From positions 1,550,001 to 1,614,000 of the forward strand of contig NC_013891.1 of the NCBI RefSeq assembly GCF_000027145.1: DNA of 64,000 nucleotides. The letters are read 5' to 3'. Position 1 is the stretch's first letter, and each line of letters opens with the position of its first letter. Below are positions 44,974-54,984 of the stretch, piece after piece. The position numbers and the translations under genes are program-made. This stretch comes from Listeria seeligeri serovar 1/2b str. SLCC3954. Its GTDB lineage: Bacteria > Bacillota > Bacilli > Lactobacillales > Listeriaceae. The notes beneath the pieces are model-generated. The model searched no databases. It was not told the origin of the DNA and was given only the letters and a program-made list of their open reading frames with translations.

Positions 44974-47574
44974 ATGGCAATTAAAGAAAATGCGGCCCAA
45001 GAAGTATTAGAAGTTCAAAAAGTGATTGACAGATTAGCAGACAATGGACAAAAAGCATTGAAAGCATTTGAAAATTACGATCAAGAACAAGTAGACAATA
45101 TCGTACATGCGATGGCGCTTGCCGGACTTGACCAACATATGCCCCTTGCAAAATTAGCAGTAGAAGAAACCGGACGTGGATTATACGAAGATAAATGTAT
45201 TAAAAACATCTTCGCAACAGAATATATTTGGAACAACATTAAAAACAACAAAACAGTTGGTGTTATTAATGAAGACGTGCAAACAGGCGTTATCGAAATT
45301 GCTGAACCAGTTGGTGTGGTTGCCGGAGTTACACCTGTAACAAACCCTACCTCCACTACTCTTTTCAAAGCAATTATCGCTATTAAAACTCGTAACCCAA
45401 TCATCTTTGCCTTCCATCCAAGCGCACAAGGTTGTTCATCTGCAGCAGCAAAAGTTGTCTACGATGCAGCAATCGCAGCTGGAGCACCAGAACATTGTAT
45501 TCAATGGGTAGAAAAACCTTCCCTAGAAGCAACAAAACAATTAATGAACCATGAAAAAGTTGCCTTAGTTCTTGCAACTGGTGGTGCTGGAATGGTTAAA
45601 TCAGCCTACTCAACTGGTAAACCCGCACTAGGTGTTGGACCAGGTAACGTACCAGCTTACATTGACAAAACAGCTAAAATCAAACGTTCTGTAAATGACA
45701 TTATTCTTTCTAAATCTTTTGACCAAGGTATGATTTGTGCTTCTGAGCAAGCAGTTATCGTGGACAAAGAAGTAGCCAAAGAAGTAAAAGCAGAAATGGA
45801 AGCTAACAATTGTTACTTCGTTAAAGGCGCTGAATTCAAGAAATTAGAAAGCTACGTAATCAATCCTGAAAAAGGAACACTTAACCCAGATGTAGTTGGT
45901 AAATCCCCTGCCTGGATTGCTAACCAAGCCGGTTTTAAAGTTCCAGAAGATACAAAAATTCTTGTTGCTGAAATTAAAGGTGTTGGCGACAAATATCCAC
46001 TATCTCATGAAAAACTTAGCCCAGTTCTTGCATTTATCGAAGCAGCTAACCAAGCAGAAGCATTCGATCGTTGTGAAGAAATGCTAGTATACGGAGGACT
46101 TGGACACTCTGCAGTTATCCATTCCACTGATAAAGAAGTTCAAAAAGCATTTGGTATTCGTATGAAAGCTTGCCGTATCATTGTAAACGCACCAAGCGCT
46201 CAAGGCGGTATCGGTGACATTTATAACGGCTTCATCCCTTCCCTAACTCTTGGTTGTGGATCTTATGGTAAAAACTCTGTATCACAAAATGTAAGTGCGA
46301 CTAACTTGCTGAACGTTAAACGTATCGCGGATCGGAGAAATAATATGCAATGGTTCAAACTTCCACCAAAAATCTTCTTTGAAAAATATTCCACTCAATA
46401 CCTTCAAAAAATGGAAGGCGTTGAACGTGTATTTATCGTAACTGACCCAGGAATGGTTCAATTCAAATATGTTGATGTTGTAATCGAACATTTGAAAAAA
46501 CGTGGCAACGACGTATCTTACCAAGTATTTGCTGACGTTGAACCAGATCCATCTGATGTAACTGTTTATAAAGGTGCCGAATTAATGAAAGACTTCAAAC
46601 CTGATACAATTATCGCTCTTGGTGGTGGTTCAGCAATGGATGCTGCTAAAGGTATGTGGTTATTCTATGAACACCCAGAAGCTTCTTTCTTCGGACTAAA
46701 ACAAAAATTCTTAGATATCCGTAAACGTACTTTCAAATATCCTAAACTTGGAGGAAAAGCGAAATTTGTTGCTATTCCAACAACAAGTGGTACTGGATCT
46801 GAGGTAACTCCTTTCGCGGTTATTACTGATAAAGAAAATAACATTAAATACCCTCTTGCTGACTATGAACTAACTCCAGACGTTGCGATTGTTGATGCAC
46901 AATACGTAACAACTGTTCCAGCACACATCACTGCTGATACTGGTATGGACGTTTTAACTCATGCAATTGAATCTTATGTTTCTGTAATGGCAAGTGATTA
47001 TACTCGTGGTTTATCTATCCGAGCAATCGAACTTGTATTTGAAAACCTACGTGATTCCGTTCTTAAGGGTGATCCTGATGCACGCGAAAAAATGCATAAT
47101 GCTTCTGCCCTAGCTGGTATGGCGTTTGCCAATGCGTTCCTTGGAATTAACCATAGTTTGGCACACAAAATCGGACCTGAATTCCACATTCCTCATGGTC
47201 GTGCGAATGCCATCCTTATGCCACACGTTATTCGTTATAACGCACTTAAACCTAAAAAACATGCGCTATTCCCAAGATATGAAAGCTTCCGTGCAGATGA
47301 AGATTATGCTCGTATCTCTCGTATTATCGGCTTCCCTGCTACAACTACAGAAGAAGGCGTTAAATCACTTGTAGATGAAATCATCAAACTTGGTAAAGAT
47401 GTTGGTATCGACATGAGTCTTAAAGGACAAAATGTTGATAAAAAAGACTTGGATGCTGTTGTAGATACACTTGCAGATCGCGCATTCATGGACCAATGTA
47501 CTACTGCCAACCCTAAACAACCACTTGTAAGCGAACTAAAAGAAATCTACCTAGAAGCTTACAAAGGTGTATGA
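44974..47574 (+). CDS. adhE: Bifunctional acetaldehyde-CoA/alcohol dehydrogenase (Listeria adhesion protein)
   Basis: Fermentative enzyme that reduces acetyl-CoA to acetaldehyde and then ethanol, regenerating NAD+. The 866-residue protein has an aldehyde dehydrogenase domain (about 1-440, catalytic Cys in DQGMICASEQAV) joined to an iron-dependent alcohol dehydrogenase domain (about 460-866, GGGSAMDAAKGMW, with iron-binding His in INHSLAHKIG). In Listeria the same protein, called LAP, is also reported at the cell surface as an adhesin for host Hsp60, without a signal peptide, and none is seen here. AGGAGG precedes the ATG. Redox control by Rex is indicated by the site upstream. Confidence 0.96.
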   Translation: MAIKENAAQEVLEVQKVIDRLADNGQKALKAFENYDQEQVDNIVHAMALAGLDQHMPLAKLAVEETGRGLYEDKCIKNIFATEYIWNNIKNNKTVGVINEDVQTGVIEIAEPVGVVAGVTPVTNPTSTTLFKAIIAIKTRNPIIFAFHPSAQGCSSAAAKVVYDAAIAAGAPEHCIQWVEKPSLEATKQLMNHEKVALVLATGGAGMVKSAYSTGKPALGVGPGNVPAYIDKTAKIKRSVNDIILSKSFDQGMICASEQAVIVDKEVAKEVKAEMEANNCYFVKGAEFKKLESYVINPEKGTLNPDVVGKSPAWIANQAGFKVPEDTKILVAEIKGVGDKYPLSHEKLSPVLAFIEAANQAEAFDRCEEMLVYGGLGHSAVIHSTDKEVQKAFGIRMKACRIIVNAPSAQGGIGDIYNGFIPSLTLGCGSYGKNSVSQNVSATNLLNVKRIADRRNNMQWFKLPPKIFFEKYSTQYLQKMEGVERVFIVTDPGMVQFKYVDVVIEHLKKRGNDVSYQVFADVEPDPSDVTVYKGAELMKDFKPDTIIALGGGSAMDAAKGMWLFYEHPEASFFGLKQKFLDIRKRTFKYPKLGGKAKFVAIPTTSGTGSEVTPFAVITDKENNIKYPLADYELTPDVAIVDAQYVTTVPAHITADTGMDVLTHAIESYVSVMASDYTRGLSIRAIELVFENLRDSVLKGDPDAREKMHNASALAGMAFANAFLGINHSLAHKIGPEFHIPHGRANAILMPHVIRYNALKPKKHALFPRYESFRADEDYARISRIIGFPATTTEEGVKSLVDEIIKLGKDVGIDMSLKGQNVDKKDLDAVVDTLADRAFMDQCTTANPKQPLVSELKEIYLEAYKGV

Positions 47575-47613
47575 AACTAGCTAACTTGTCCACTATTAAT
47601 ATATAAAGTTAGA

Positions 47614-47655
47614 AGAAAGCGCAAGTCCATCCCAGGGCTTGCGCTTTCGCTTTAA
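47614..47655 (+). terminator. Terminator of adhE
   Basis: GAAAGCGCAAGTCC and GGGCTTGCGCTTTC form a long stem. The following T run is short (TTTCGCTTT). Confidence 0.72.
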
Positions 47656-47698
47656 AGAGGAAATCAGTATAATAGAGAAAAGAAAGGAGTTGATAACA

Positions 47699-48127
47699 AT
47701 GATACAAGCCGCAGTGCCCTATTTTACTTTTAACGGAGAGGCTGGTGAAGCATTAGATTTCTACAAAAAAGTCTTCCAGGCAGAAATTACAAACATACGT
47801 TACTTTCACGAAATGGAAGGATTTTCTGGCGATAAAGTTTTAGGAGAACGTATTCTTCATGCGAGATTGACAAAGGATGAGAAAGACCTATTTTATTTTT
47901 CTGATACCCTTGATGGCGAAACAGATGCTGGCAATCGGCTTTCAGTTGCTGTAAACTTTGAGACTGAAGAAAGCTTTGTTCATGCGTTTGCCCTGCTTTC
48001 GAAAACCGGGACAATTGAAGTTCCAATTCAAGAAACATTTTGGGGTGCCAAATATTGTAAACTGATTGATCATTACAGCATTGACTGGCATCTTAACTTT
48101 GAAAAGCAGACTACTACTAAAGTCTGA
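47699..48127 (+). CDS. VOC/glyoxalase superfamily protein (PhnB-like)
   Basis: A 142-residue protein of the PhnB/glyoxalase fold: YFTFNGEAGEALDFYKKVF at the start and WGAKYCKLIDHYSIDWHLNF at the end are the family's repeated-unit signatures. Catalytic metal ligands are not obvious, so activity is uncertain. The ATG at 47699-47701 has AAAGGAG 9 nt upstream. A longer frame starting at 47639 lies in the adhE terminator and is rejected. It is a single gene between adhE and the ABC exporter. Confidence 0.82.
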   Translation: MIQAAVPYFTFNGEAGEALDFYKKVFQAEITNIRYFHEMEGFSGDKVLGERILHARLTKDEKDLFYFSDTLDGETDAGNRLSVAVNFETEESFVHAFALLSKTGTIEVPIQETFWGAKYCKLIDHYSIDWHLNFEKQTTTKV

Positions 48128-48207
48128 CGTTTTCCCGTACTCAAGCCGAATGTATTTAGAACTACAAATAAGTATAATTAATAAGAGAAAACTAAAGGAG
48201 TGAGTTC

Positions 48208-49128
48208 ATGAGCGAGACTATTTTACAATTAGAACATGTCACGAAGAAAATTGGACAAAAAGCAATCGTCCAAGACATCAGCTTTGATATACATAAAGGA
48301 GAAGTTTTTGGTTTACTTGGCCCAAATGGCGCTGGGAAAACAACCATTATCCGCTCTATTGTTGGCTTAATTCGCCGCACAGAAGGTACTGTTTTTATTA
48401 ATGGTAAAAATGTGGATACAGATTTTAAATCAGCCATTTCAGAAGTTGGAGCAATAATTGAAAATCCAGAGTTTTACATGTATATGTCTGGCTGGAATAA
48501 CTTAAAACAATTCGCCCGGATGAGCCAAAAGCCGATTACAGATGAGCATATTCGAGAAATTGTTGAGTTAGTTAAACTTACCGATGCCATTAATCAAAAA
48601 GTAAAAACCTATTCGCTCGGTATGCGCCAACGTTTAGGTGTTGCTCAAGCATTAATTCATAACCCCGCCCTACTTATTTTAGATGAACCTACCAACGGGC
48701 TTGATCCGCAGGGAATGGCAGAATTCAGAAGTTTAATCCGTGATTTAGCTACAAAAGGTACTTCTGTGTTAATTTCGAGTCATTTACTCAGCGAAATCCA
48801 GCAAATCACCGATCGTTTTGCAATTATCAATAAAGGTGTGTTAACGCATATTGAAAAAATGAGTGACTTACTTGAAAATAACGTCGCTGTTTATAAACTT
48901 AAAGTAACTAATCCAGTCACCACAAAAGCAGTCTTATATAAATTACCAGTCAAATTAATTGCTGAAAAAGAAAATTTATTCAAAATTGAAGTGGCACATG
49001 ATGATGTTCATTTGATTGCCCGGGCGTTAATTCAAGCAGATATTGATTTATTAGAAATGGTACCAATGCAAGCCTCTCTTGAAGAACGATTCCTAGAATT
49101 AACTAAAAGCGGAGGTGAAAAAGCATGA
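48208..49128 (+). CDS. ABC transporter ATP-binding protein
   Basis: A 306-residue ATPase with Walker A GPNGAGKTT, signature YSLGMRQRLG, Walker B LLILDEPTNGLDP and an H-loop in ISSHLLSE. It has the C-terminal extension of the BcrA/NatA-like group of exporters. It overlaps the permease gene by 4 bp. The substrate is unknown. Relatives export peptides, antibiotics such as bacitracin, or ions. Confidence 0.92.
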   Translation: MSETILQLEHVTKKIGQKAIVQDISFDIHKGEVFGLLGPNGAGKTTIIRSIVGLIRRTEGTVFINGKNVDTDFKSAISEVGAIIENPEFYMYMSGWNNLKQFARMSQKPITDEHIREIVELVKLTDAINQKVKTYSLGMRQRLGVAQALIHNPALLILDEPTNGLDPQGMAEFRSLIRDLATKGTSVLISSHLLSEIQQITDRFAIINKGVLTHIEKMSDLLENNVAVYKLKVTNPVTTKAVLYKLPVKLIAEKENLFKIEVAHDDVHLIARALIQADIDLLEMVPMQASLEERFLELTKSGGEKA

Positions 49129-50195
49129 TATCCTTAGTAAAAAATGAATTTCATAAGTTATTCGCACGAAAATCAAGTTGGATTATGCAAATCGTATTAT
49201 TTTTAGCAGTTTTAGCGCTAGCACTACTTATGTTTTTCGTCAGTCGGATTGATACCAGTGGCGTGGACGGAGCAGATACGAACAATGCCGGTATCACTGC
49301 TTATTATGATAACAAAGGCAACCCTGTAAGTGAAGAAGATTACTGGAACTCCGTAGATGCTGATGGTAACCCAACCTATAAATCCGAAACACTTTCATTA
49401 ACTGATTCCGTAGCTTATTTAAAAGCACAGGAAAAAGCTGCTGGTTCTAAAGAAGAAAAAGAATCTATCCAAAAGCAAATTGATTATTATCAAACTTATG
49501 TAGATGCAGATGAAAAACCTGCAGCAAGTAATGCCACTGGGATTTCGAGCGCAAACTTCTTCGGTTCGTTAGGAGATTCAGCGGCTGTTGCAACTATGCT
49601 CGTCGTTATCGTAGCCAGTATGATTGTCGCGACAGAGTTCTCTGCTGGAACAATTAAATTATTACTGACTCGTCCCTATTCAAGAAGTCAGATTTTATTC
49701 TCTAAATATATTGTTTGTATTTTGTATAGTGCAATTAGCTCTATCACACTTTTCCTAGCAAGTTTTATTTTCTCGTTTATCTTACCAAAACAATCCATTT
49801 TCATGCCACTAGCACCTGAAACTGGTGCGATGACGGCTTGGGATCACGCACTTACTTTACTTGGCACGAACTTTTTATTGATGATTGTATACGCAACTAT
49901 CGCGTTCTTCTTCTCCTCTGTTGTTCGTTCACAAGCTCTTGCAGTCGGTGTTGGTGTTGGGATTCTATTCTCTGGTGGAATTATTCGCCAATTACTTCCC
50001 ATTGCAATTGAAAAATACGAATGGATGAAATGGATTATCTTTAACTTACTTAGTCTTAATGACACAGTTGGTGGTAATCAAATCGCTGGTAACTTAGCAG
50101 ACTGGCAAATTATCGCCGGGCTGGGTGTTTATACTGCGATTATCCTATTCTTCACCTTCTTCCTCTTCAAAAAACGAGATGTAGCATTAAGTTAA
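49125..50195 (+). CDS. ABC-2 type transporter permease
   Basis: A 356-residue permease with one N-terminal helix (about 17-40), a large hydrophilic outward loop of about 110 residues rich in Asp/Lys/Ser, and five C-terminal helices (from about residue 160). This layout is that of the ABC-2/NatB-BcrB group. It is paired with the preceding ATPase in a two-gene operon ended by a strong terminator. A large external loop can be a substrate- or peptide-binding element, but none is identified here. Confidence 0.87.
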   Translation: MISLVKNEFHKLFARKSSWIMQIVLFLAVLALALLMFFVSRIDTSGVDGADTNNAGITAYYDNKGNPVSEEDYWNSVDADGNPTYKSETLSLTDSVAYLKAQEKAAGSKEEKESIQKQIDYYQTYVDADEKPAASNATGISSANFFGSLGDSAAVATMLVVIVASMIVATEFSAGTIKLLLTRPYSRSQILFSKYIVCILYSAISSITLFLASFIFSFILPKQSIFMPLAPETGAMTAWDHALTLLGTNFLLMIVYATIAFFFSSVVRSQALAVGVGVGILFSGGIIRQLLPIAIEKYEWMKWIIFNLLSLNDTVGGNQIAGNLADWQIIAGLGVYTAIILFFTFFLFKKRDVALS

Positions 50196-50198
50196 AAC

Positions 50199-50233
50199 AA
50201 AAGTGGTTGTCCGCAATGGACAACCACTTTTTT
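50199..50233. terminator. Bidirectional terminator between the ABC operon and the S66 peptidase gene
   Basis: AAAGTGGTTGTCC and GGACAACCACTTT form a perfect 13-bp stem around GCAAT, with T and A runs on both sides. Confidence 0.93.
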
Positions 50234-51206
50234 AATGAGTTAGAATCGTAATTTTATCTTGCTTACTCGTATCTAGTCTTACTTTTCCACCGATTGGGAA
50301 AGTTCCAGTTGGTTGCGTATGTCCAAAATCAGCACCTGTTATGACTGGAATTTTTTGTAAAGCTGTTTTTGTTTTAATAATAAATGCTAGTTTCTCATCT
50401 GTCATTGCTGATTTATTTTGAAAGCGTCCAATAACTAAGCCTTTTATTTCGTCAGCGCCTGGTTGACTAAGTAGTGATTCTAAATCGCGGTCAAAAAGTT
50501 CAGCAGTCGTTAGTTCATCATCTTCTAAAAATAGAATTGCATCTTTTAAGTTAGGCATAAATTCTGTTCCTTGTAATAAATTAAGCGTGCATAAATTACC
50601 ACCAAGTAATATTCCCTCTGCCTCGCCGTGATGCAGAACTAATAAGCCCGGATTTTGTATAAAGTCTCTATTTTGTTGATCGAGATACCACGCATCGTCA
50701 CTCCAATAAGTACTTTCCTTAAAAACATATTCCTCTTTTTGTGTCAAACAGGCTTGAAACGATTCTAATGTGTATTCCAGTCCCTGCTCCATTGAAAAAG
50801 TAGAGAAGTGAGCGCCAGAATATGTTACTAATTCTGTCTGAGTATATATCGCTGTCGCAAGTGCTGTAATATCTGAAAAGCCACAGAGAATCTTAGGGTT
50901 TTCAGCAATCAAATCATAATCCAAATAAGGTAACAATTGATTACTATTAAACCCACCAATAACGGTTAAAATTGCTTTTACGTTCGAATCATTGAAAGCT
51001 TCATGAATATCCGTGACACGCGAATGAATGCTCGAACTCATCATACAATCCGTTTCCTGCACATGGTCTCCAAAACTTACTATAAAGCCCATTTCATTTA
51101 AGCACTTCTCGGCTAATTTAACTTGGTCTTCTGCTAATATCCTCATCGAAAGGCTCGGCGCAATGATGCGGATTTCATCACCTTGTTTTAATTTTGCTGG
51201 AATCAT
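50232..51206 (-). CDS. S66-family peptidase (LD-carboxypeptidase/MccF-like)
   Basis: A 324-residue serine peptidase of the LdcA/MccF family. The nucleophile Ser is in CGFSDITAL, with GILLGGNLCTL and the catalytic His in DFGHTQPTG. Members cleave the L,D-peptide bond of muropeptides during recycling, or degrade the antibiotic microcin C. It is cytoplasmic (no signal peptide). It overlaps tag by 4 bp. Which activity applies is not decided by sequence. Confidence 0.87.
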   Translation of the reverse strand: MIPAKLKQGDEIRIIAPSLSMRILAEDQVKLAEKCLNEMGFIVSFGDHVQETDCMMSSSIHSRVTDIHEAFNDSNVKAILTVIGGFNSNQLLPYLDYDLIAENPKILCGFSDITALATAIYTQTELVTYSGAHFSTFSMEQGLEYTLESFQACLTQKEEYVFKESTYWSDDAWYLDQQNRDFIQNPGLLVLHHGEAEGILLGGNLCTLNLLQGTEFMPNLKDAILFLEDDELTTAELFDRDLESLLSQPGADEIKGLVIGRFQNKSAMTDEKLAFIIKTKTALQKIPVITGADFGHTQPTGTFPIGGKVRLDTSKQDKITILTH

Positions 51207-51784
51207 TTCGTTTCCTCCCTATTTAGCGTATGGAATGGACATGTGATTAAGTGATCATCTAACATCCCAATTGCTTGTAAGTAGGAATAAATAATGACTG
51301 GTCCAACAAATTTAAAGCCACGTTTTTTTAAATCTTTACTAATTTTTTCGGATAATTCATTACTAGCCGGAACTGAACCCATACTTTGCCATTTATTAAT
51401 AATTCGTTTATTGTCGGTGAACCCCCAAATATAATTTGCAAATGAGCCAAACTCAGCTTGGACTTTTTGGGTGGCTAAAGCATTGGTACGGACAGCTTTT
51501 ACTTTTAGGCGATTTTTAACGATGGCTGCTTCTGCAACAATATCCGCTAACTGCTCGTCGGTTAAATTGGCACATTTGTCAATATCAAAACCAAAAAAAG
51601 CTTCTTGATAAGCTTTTCTTTTATGTAAAATTAATTTCCAGGAAAGTCCAGCTTGGGCCCCCTCTAAATTGAGCATTTCAAATAAATAAGTGTCATCTGT
51701 ACTTGGGACACACCATTCTTTGTCATGATATTCTAGTTCAAATGGATCATTAACTGACCACGGGCAACGTAATTCTTCAGACAA
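51203..51784 (-). CDS. tag: DNA-3-methyladenine glycosylase I
   Basis: Base excision repair enzyme that removes 3-methyladenine. The 193-residue Tag-type protein has RCPWSVNDPFELEYHDKEW (N-terminal zinc/base pocket region, zinc-binding Cys near residue 7), NLEGAQAGLSW, and the C-terminal LDDHLITCPFH that supplies the other zinc ligands. The start is TTG with AGGAGG 8 nt before it. Middle gene of a three-gene operon. Confidence 0.94.
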   Translation of the reverse strand: MSEELRCPWSVNDPFELEYHDKEWCVPSTDDTYLFEMLNLEGAQAGLSWKLILHKRKAYQEAFFGFDIDKCANLTDEQLADIVAEAAIVKNRLKVKAVRTNALATQKVQAEFGSFANYIWGFTDNKRIINKWQSMGSVPASNELSEKISKDLKKRGFKFVGPVIIYSYLQAIGMLDDHLITCPFHTLNREETK

Positions 51785-51796
51785 ATTAACTTCCTC

Positions 51797-52030
51797 CTAA
51801 ATTGATAAAATATAATATATGCTGATGGAAACGGCTATAAAAAGGCCGACACAACTCCAAATTAATCTTTGTTCCTTCCACTGACTAACAGCAATCGCAA
51901 TACTTAACGCTAAAAACAGAAAAAGTAGCCAATTAGGTATATCCGGCTTGAAATTACTTGCAAAAATAAGATAGCCTACAATACTGGCAATGATTCCCGT
52001 GCTAATGAAACTAACTTTCTGGTATCGCAT
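51797..52030 (-). CDS. Small three-helix membrane protein, unknown function
   Basis: A 77-residue protein starting MRYQKVSFISTG with three hydrophobic segments (about 6-24, 32-48 and 55-76). The ATG at 52028-52030 has AAGGGG 9 nt upstream. A TTG eight codons earlier has no such site. It is first in the operon with tag and the S66 peptidase gene (12 bp to tag). I do not recognise a family. Confidence 0.68.
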   Translation of the reverse strand: MRYQKVSFISTGIIASIVGYLIFASNFKPDIPNWLLFLFLALSIAIAVSQWKEQRLIWSCVGLFIAVSISIYYILSI

Positions 52031-52053
52031 TCTTTCACGCCCCTTACTACCCA

Positions 52054-52082
52054 ATCATAAAACATACGTTCTATTTTTGCAA
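52054..52082 (-). promoter_or_regulatory. Promoter of the tag operon
   Basis: On the minus strand TTGCAA (52077-52082) and TATGAT (52054-52059) have a 17-bp spacer. Confidence 0.68.
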
Positions 52083-52090
52083 GTATAACT

Positions 52091-52122
52091 AAAAAAAGAG
52101 GCGAATCACTTTTCGCCTCTTT
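52091..52122 (-). terminator. Terminator of citB
   Basis: AAAGAGGCGAA and TTCGCCTCTTT form a perfect stem followed by seven T on the minus strand. Confidence 0.92.
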
Positions 52123-52127
52123 AGCTA

Positions 52128-54830
52128 TTATTTTAGTTTTCCACGTAATACCATTGGTAAAATTCCGCCGTGACGGTAATAATCAATTTCTACTTCTGAG
52201 TCAAATCTAGCAAGTGCTTTAAAAGTAAAATTGGTACCATCTTCGCGAACAGCAGTTACTTGGATAATGTCTCTAGGTGACACATTTTCGTTTATTTCCA
52301 CTTGAAGACTTTCAGAGCCAGTTAGACCAAGTGTTTCTGCATCTTCACCAGGTTGGAATTGAAGTGGTAAAACGCCCATCATTACTAGGTTCGAACGGTG
52401 AATCCGCTCATAACTTTTCGCAATAACGGTCTTAATTCCAAGTAAATTAGTTCCCTTAGCTGCCCAGTCACGCGAAGAACCCATTCCATAATCATCACCA
52501 GCTAGGATAACTAGGCCTGTGTTATTTTCGATGTACTTGCGGGAAGCATCATAAATAGACATGACTTCTCCAGTTGGCCAGTAAGTTGTATACCCACCTT
52601 CTGTACCAGGAGCGATTTGGTTTTTGATACGAATGTTTGCGAATGTTCCACGCATCATCACATCATGGTGCCCACGACGCGAACCATAGGAATTAAAGTC
52701 ACGAATAGCAACACCTTGTGCTTGAAGGAATTTTCCAGCTGGCGTATCTTTTCCGATTGCTCCAGCTGGGGAAATGTGGTCAGTTGTAACAGAATCGCCA
52801 AACTTACCAATAATCCGTAATCCAGATAATGCTTCCACTTTTCCAGCTTCTTTGGCTAAATTATCAAAGAATGGCGGGTTCGCAATATAAGTAGAATTTT
52901 CATCCCACTTATATAATGCGTCTTCTGTCGTTTCGATAGCGTTCCAAGCCGCATTCTCATCAAATACATGTGCATATTGTTCGCGGAAGAGTTCCGGTGT
53001 AACTGTTTCTTGGACAAGTGCTTTTACTTCCTCTGAACTTGGCCAAATATCGTCTAAGAAGACTTCCTCGCCATTATTCCCGCGACCAATTGCTTCGGTT
53101 AGCATATCGACGTTTGTTGTTCCAGCGAGCGCATAAGCAACGACAAGTGGCGGTGAAGCCAAGAAGTTTGCTTTCACAAGCGCGTGGATTCTGCCTTCAA
53201 AGTTACGATTTCCACTTAAAACAGCAGAAACAAGTAAATCGTTTTCTTGAATGGCTTCTTCAATCTCATCTTTTAATGGTCCAGAATTACCAATACAAGT
53301 CGTACAACCATAACCAACTAAATCAAAGCCAAGTTTTTCAAGATATGGCAGTAAACCAGCTTTTTCTAAATAACCAGTAACTACTTTGGAACCTGGAGCT
53401 AGAGATGTTTTTACAAATTTAGGTACTTCTAACCCTTTTTCGACAGCTTTTTTTGCAACTAAACCAGCGCTTAACATTACGTATGGATTAGAAGTATTCG
53501 TGCAACTTGTAATCGCAGCTATTGCGACAGAGCCGGTTTTCATTGTTGACTTATCGCCATTACCAAAAGTAACGGTAACTTCTTTGTCTAAACTTGATTT
53601 ATCTAGTCCAAATCCTTGGTTTCCGGCTTTGGCAGTAAGTGATTCACGGAAAGTATCTTTCATTTTGGAAAGTGGGATTAAATCTTGGGGACGTTTTGGC
53701 CCAGCAAGGTTTGGCTCGATAGTTGAAAGATCCATTTCGACTGTTTGCGTATAATTTGGTTCGACTTTTTCTGGTGTAAAGAATAAATCGTTTGCTTCTA
53801 AATAAGCTTCCACTAATTCGATTTGTTCCGCATCACGACCAGTTAATTTTAAATAATTCAAAGCTTCTTTATCTACTGGGAAAAATCCACAGGTCGCACC
53901 GTATTCTGGCGCCATATTAGCAACTGTGGCGCGGTCAGCAAGTGGTAATGTTGCAACACCAGGACCGTAGAATTCCACAAATTTGCCGACTACTTTTTGT
54001 TCCCGCAAAACTTGAGTTACTTTTAATGCAAAATCGGTTGCAGTAGCGCCATTTGGTAACGCGCCAGTTAATTTGACACCGATAACTTCTGGGATTGGGA
54101 AATAAGAAGGTTGACCTAGCATTCCAGCCTCTGCTTCGATACCGCCAACGCCCCATCCAAGTACACCGATTCCATTAATCATTGTTGTATGGCTATCTGT
54201 TCCAACGAGTGAATCTGGAAAAGCTACAAATTCTCCGTCTGCCACTTCATTTGCAATGACAACATTTGCCAAGTATTCTAAGTTTACTTGATGGACGATA
54301 CCAGTTGCTGGTGGAACTGCCCGATAGTTATCAAACGCTTTTTGCGCCCAGTTCAAGAATTGATAGCGTTCCATGTTTCGTTTGAATTCTAAATCCATAT
54401 TGATTTTTAATGCTTCTGGATTGGCATAGCTGTCAACTTGTACTGAATGATCGACCACTAAATCAACAGGAATTTCTGGATTGATTTTCTCAGGGTCGCC
54501 GCCAAGATCAGCCATCGCTTTTCGTAACGAAGCTAAATCAACTACTGCTGGAACTCCAGTGAAATCTTGTAAAATAACTCGAGCTGGTTTAAATGGAACT
54601 TCTCCGTTGTTACCATCTTTGGACCAATGTGCGAGGTCTTCGATATGTGTATCTTTTATTACTCTATCATCCGCTTGTCTTAATACTGATTCTAGTAAAA
54701 CACGAACTGAGTATGGTAATTTCTCGATATTTGTAATCTTGTCCTCTTCTAAGGTTTTAAGTTTGTAATAATGATATGTTTTGTCGTTTAATTTGAATGA
54801 TGCTTTTGCTTTGTCTTTCCAATTAGTCAT
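52128..54830 (-). CDS. citB: Aconitate hydratase
   Basis: 4Fe-4S enzyme that converts citrate to isocitrate; IRP1-like homologues also bind RNA when the cluster is lost. The 900-residue protein has the cluster cysteines in [11 protein letters not shown] and [10 protein letters not shown], and the active-site swivel region with [20 protein letters not shown]. The ATG at 54828-54830 has AAGGAGG 8 nt upstream. A start 14 codons earlier is rejected. Listeria has a branched TCA cycle in which citB makes 2-oxoglutarate precursors. Control by CcpC is indicated by a box upstream. Confidence 0.97.
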   Translation of the reverse strand: MTNWKDKAKASFKLNDKTYHYYKLKTLEEDKITNIEKLPYSVRVLLESVLRQADDRVIKDTHIEDLAHWSKDGNNGEVPFKPARVILQDFTGVPAVVDLASLRKAMADLGGDPEKINPEIPVDLVVDHSVQVDSYANPEALKINMDLEFKRNMERYQFLNWAQKAFDNYRAVPPATGIVHQVNLEYLANVVIANEVADGEFVAFPDSLVGTDSHTTMINGIGVLGWGVGGIEAEAGMLGQPSYFPIPEVIGVKLTGALPNGATATDFALKVTQVLREQKVVGKFVEFYGPGVATLPLADRATVANMAPEYGATCGFFPVDKEALNYLKLTGRDAEQIELVEAYLEANDLFFTPEKVEPNYTQTVEMDLSTIEPNLAGPKRPQDLIPLSKMKDTFRESLTAKAGNQGFGLDKSSLDKEVTVTFGNGDKSTMKTGSVAIAAITSCTNTSNPYVMLSAGLVAKKAVEKGLEVPKFVKTSLAPGSKVVTGYLEKAGLLPYLEKLGFDLVGYGCTTCIGNSGPLKDEIEEAIQENDLLVSAVLSGNRNFEGRIHALVKANFLASPPLVVAYALAGTTNVDMLTEAIGRGNNGEEVFLDDIWPSSEEVKALVQETVTPELFREQYAHVFDENAAWNAIETTEDALYKWDENSTYIANPPFFDNLAKEAGKVEALSGLRIIGKFGDSVTTDHISPAGAIGKDTPAGKFLQAQGVAIRDFNSYGSRRGHHDVMMRGTFANIRIKNQIAPGTEGGYTTYWPTGEVMSIYDASRKYIENNTGLVILAGDDYGMGSSRDWAAKGTNLLGIKTVIAKSYERIHRSNLVMMGVLPLQFQPGEDAETLGLTGSESLQVEINENVSPRDIIQVTAVREDGTNFTFKALARFDSEVEIDYYRHGGILPMVLRGKLK

Positions 54831-54874
54831 CCACGTTTCCTCCTTCAATTCTTGAAACGATTGGTCTCTCATCT

Positions 54875-54903
54875 ATTGTACTGAAAAACGAACGATAAGT
54901 AAA
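54875..54903 (-). promoter_or_regulatory. citB promoter
   Basis: On the minus strand TTTACT (54898-54903) and TACAAT (54875-54880) are 17 bp apart. Confidence 0.68.
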
Positions 54904-54941
54904 CAAAGAGAATCTGTTATAATTTGATAACTTTTTCTTAT
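54895..54941. promoter_or_regulatory. CcpC-type operator of citB
   Basis: ATAA-N7-TTAT (54927-54941) matches the CcpC dyad exactly and is centred near -66 from the predicted start. A half site (ATAA, 54895-54898) lies near -29. In Bacillus citB the same spacing is used. Confidence 0.65.
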
Positions 54942-54946
54942 AACAA

Positions 54947-54979
54947 AAGATGAATGACATTAAATTGTCATTCATCTTG
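54947..54979 (-). terminator. Terminator of the SNF2-yflT-rsbR-like operon
   Basis: AGATGAATGACA and TGTCATTCATCT form a perfect 12-bp stem, followed on the minus strand by TTTTGTT. Confidence 0.85.
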
Positions 54980-54984
54980 ATTTT

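Noticed and set aside
47639-47698. N-terminal extension of the VOC gene
   Set aside because: It would start within the adhE terminator hairpin, lacks a ribosome binding site, and the conserved domain starts at the ATG at 47699.
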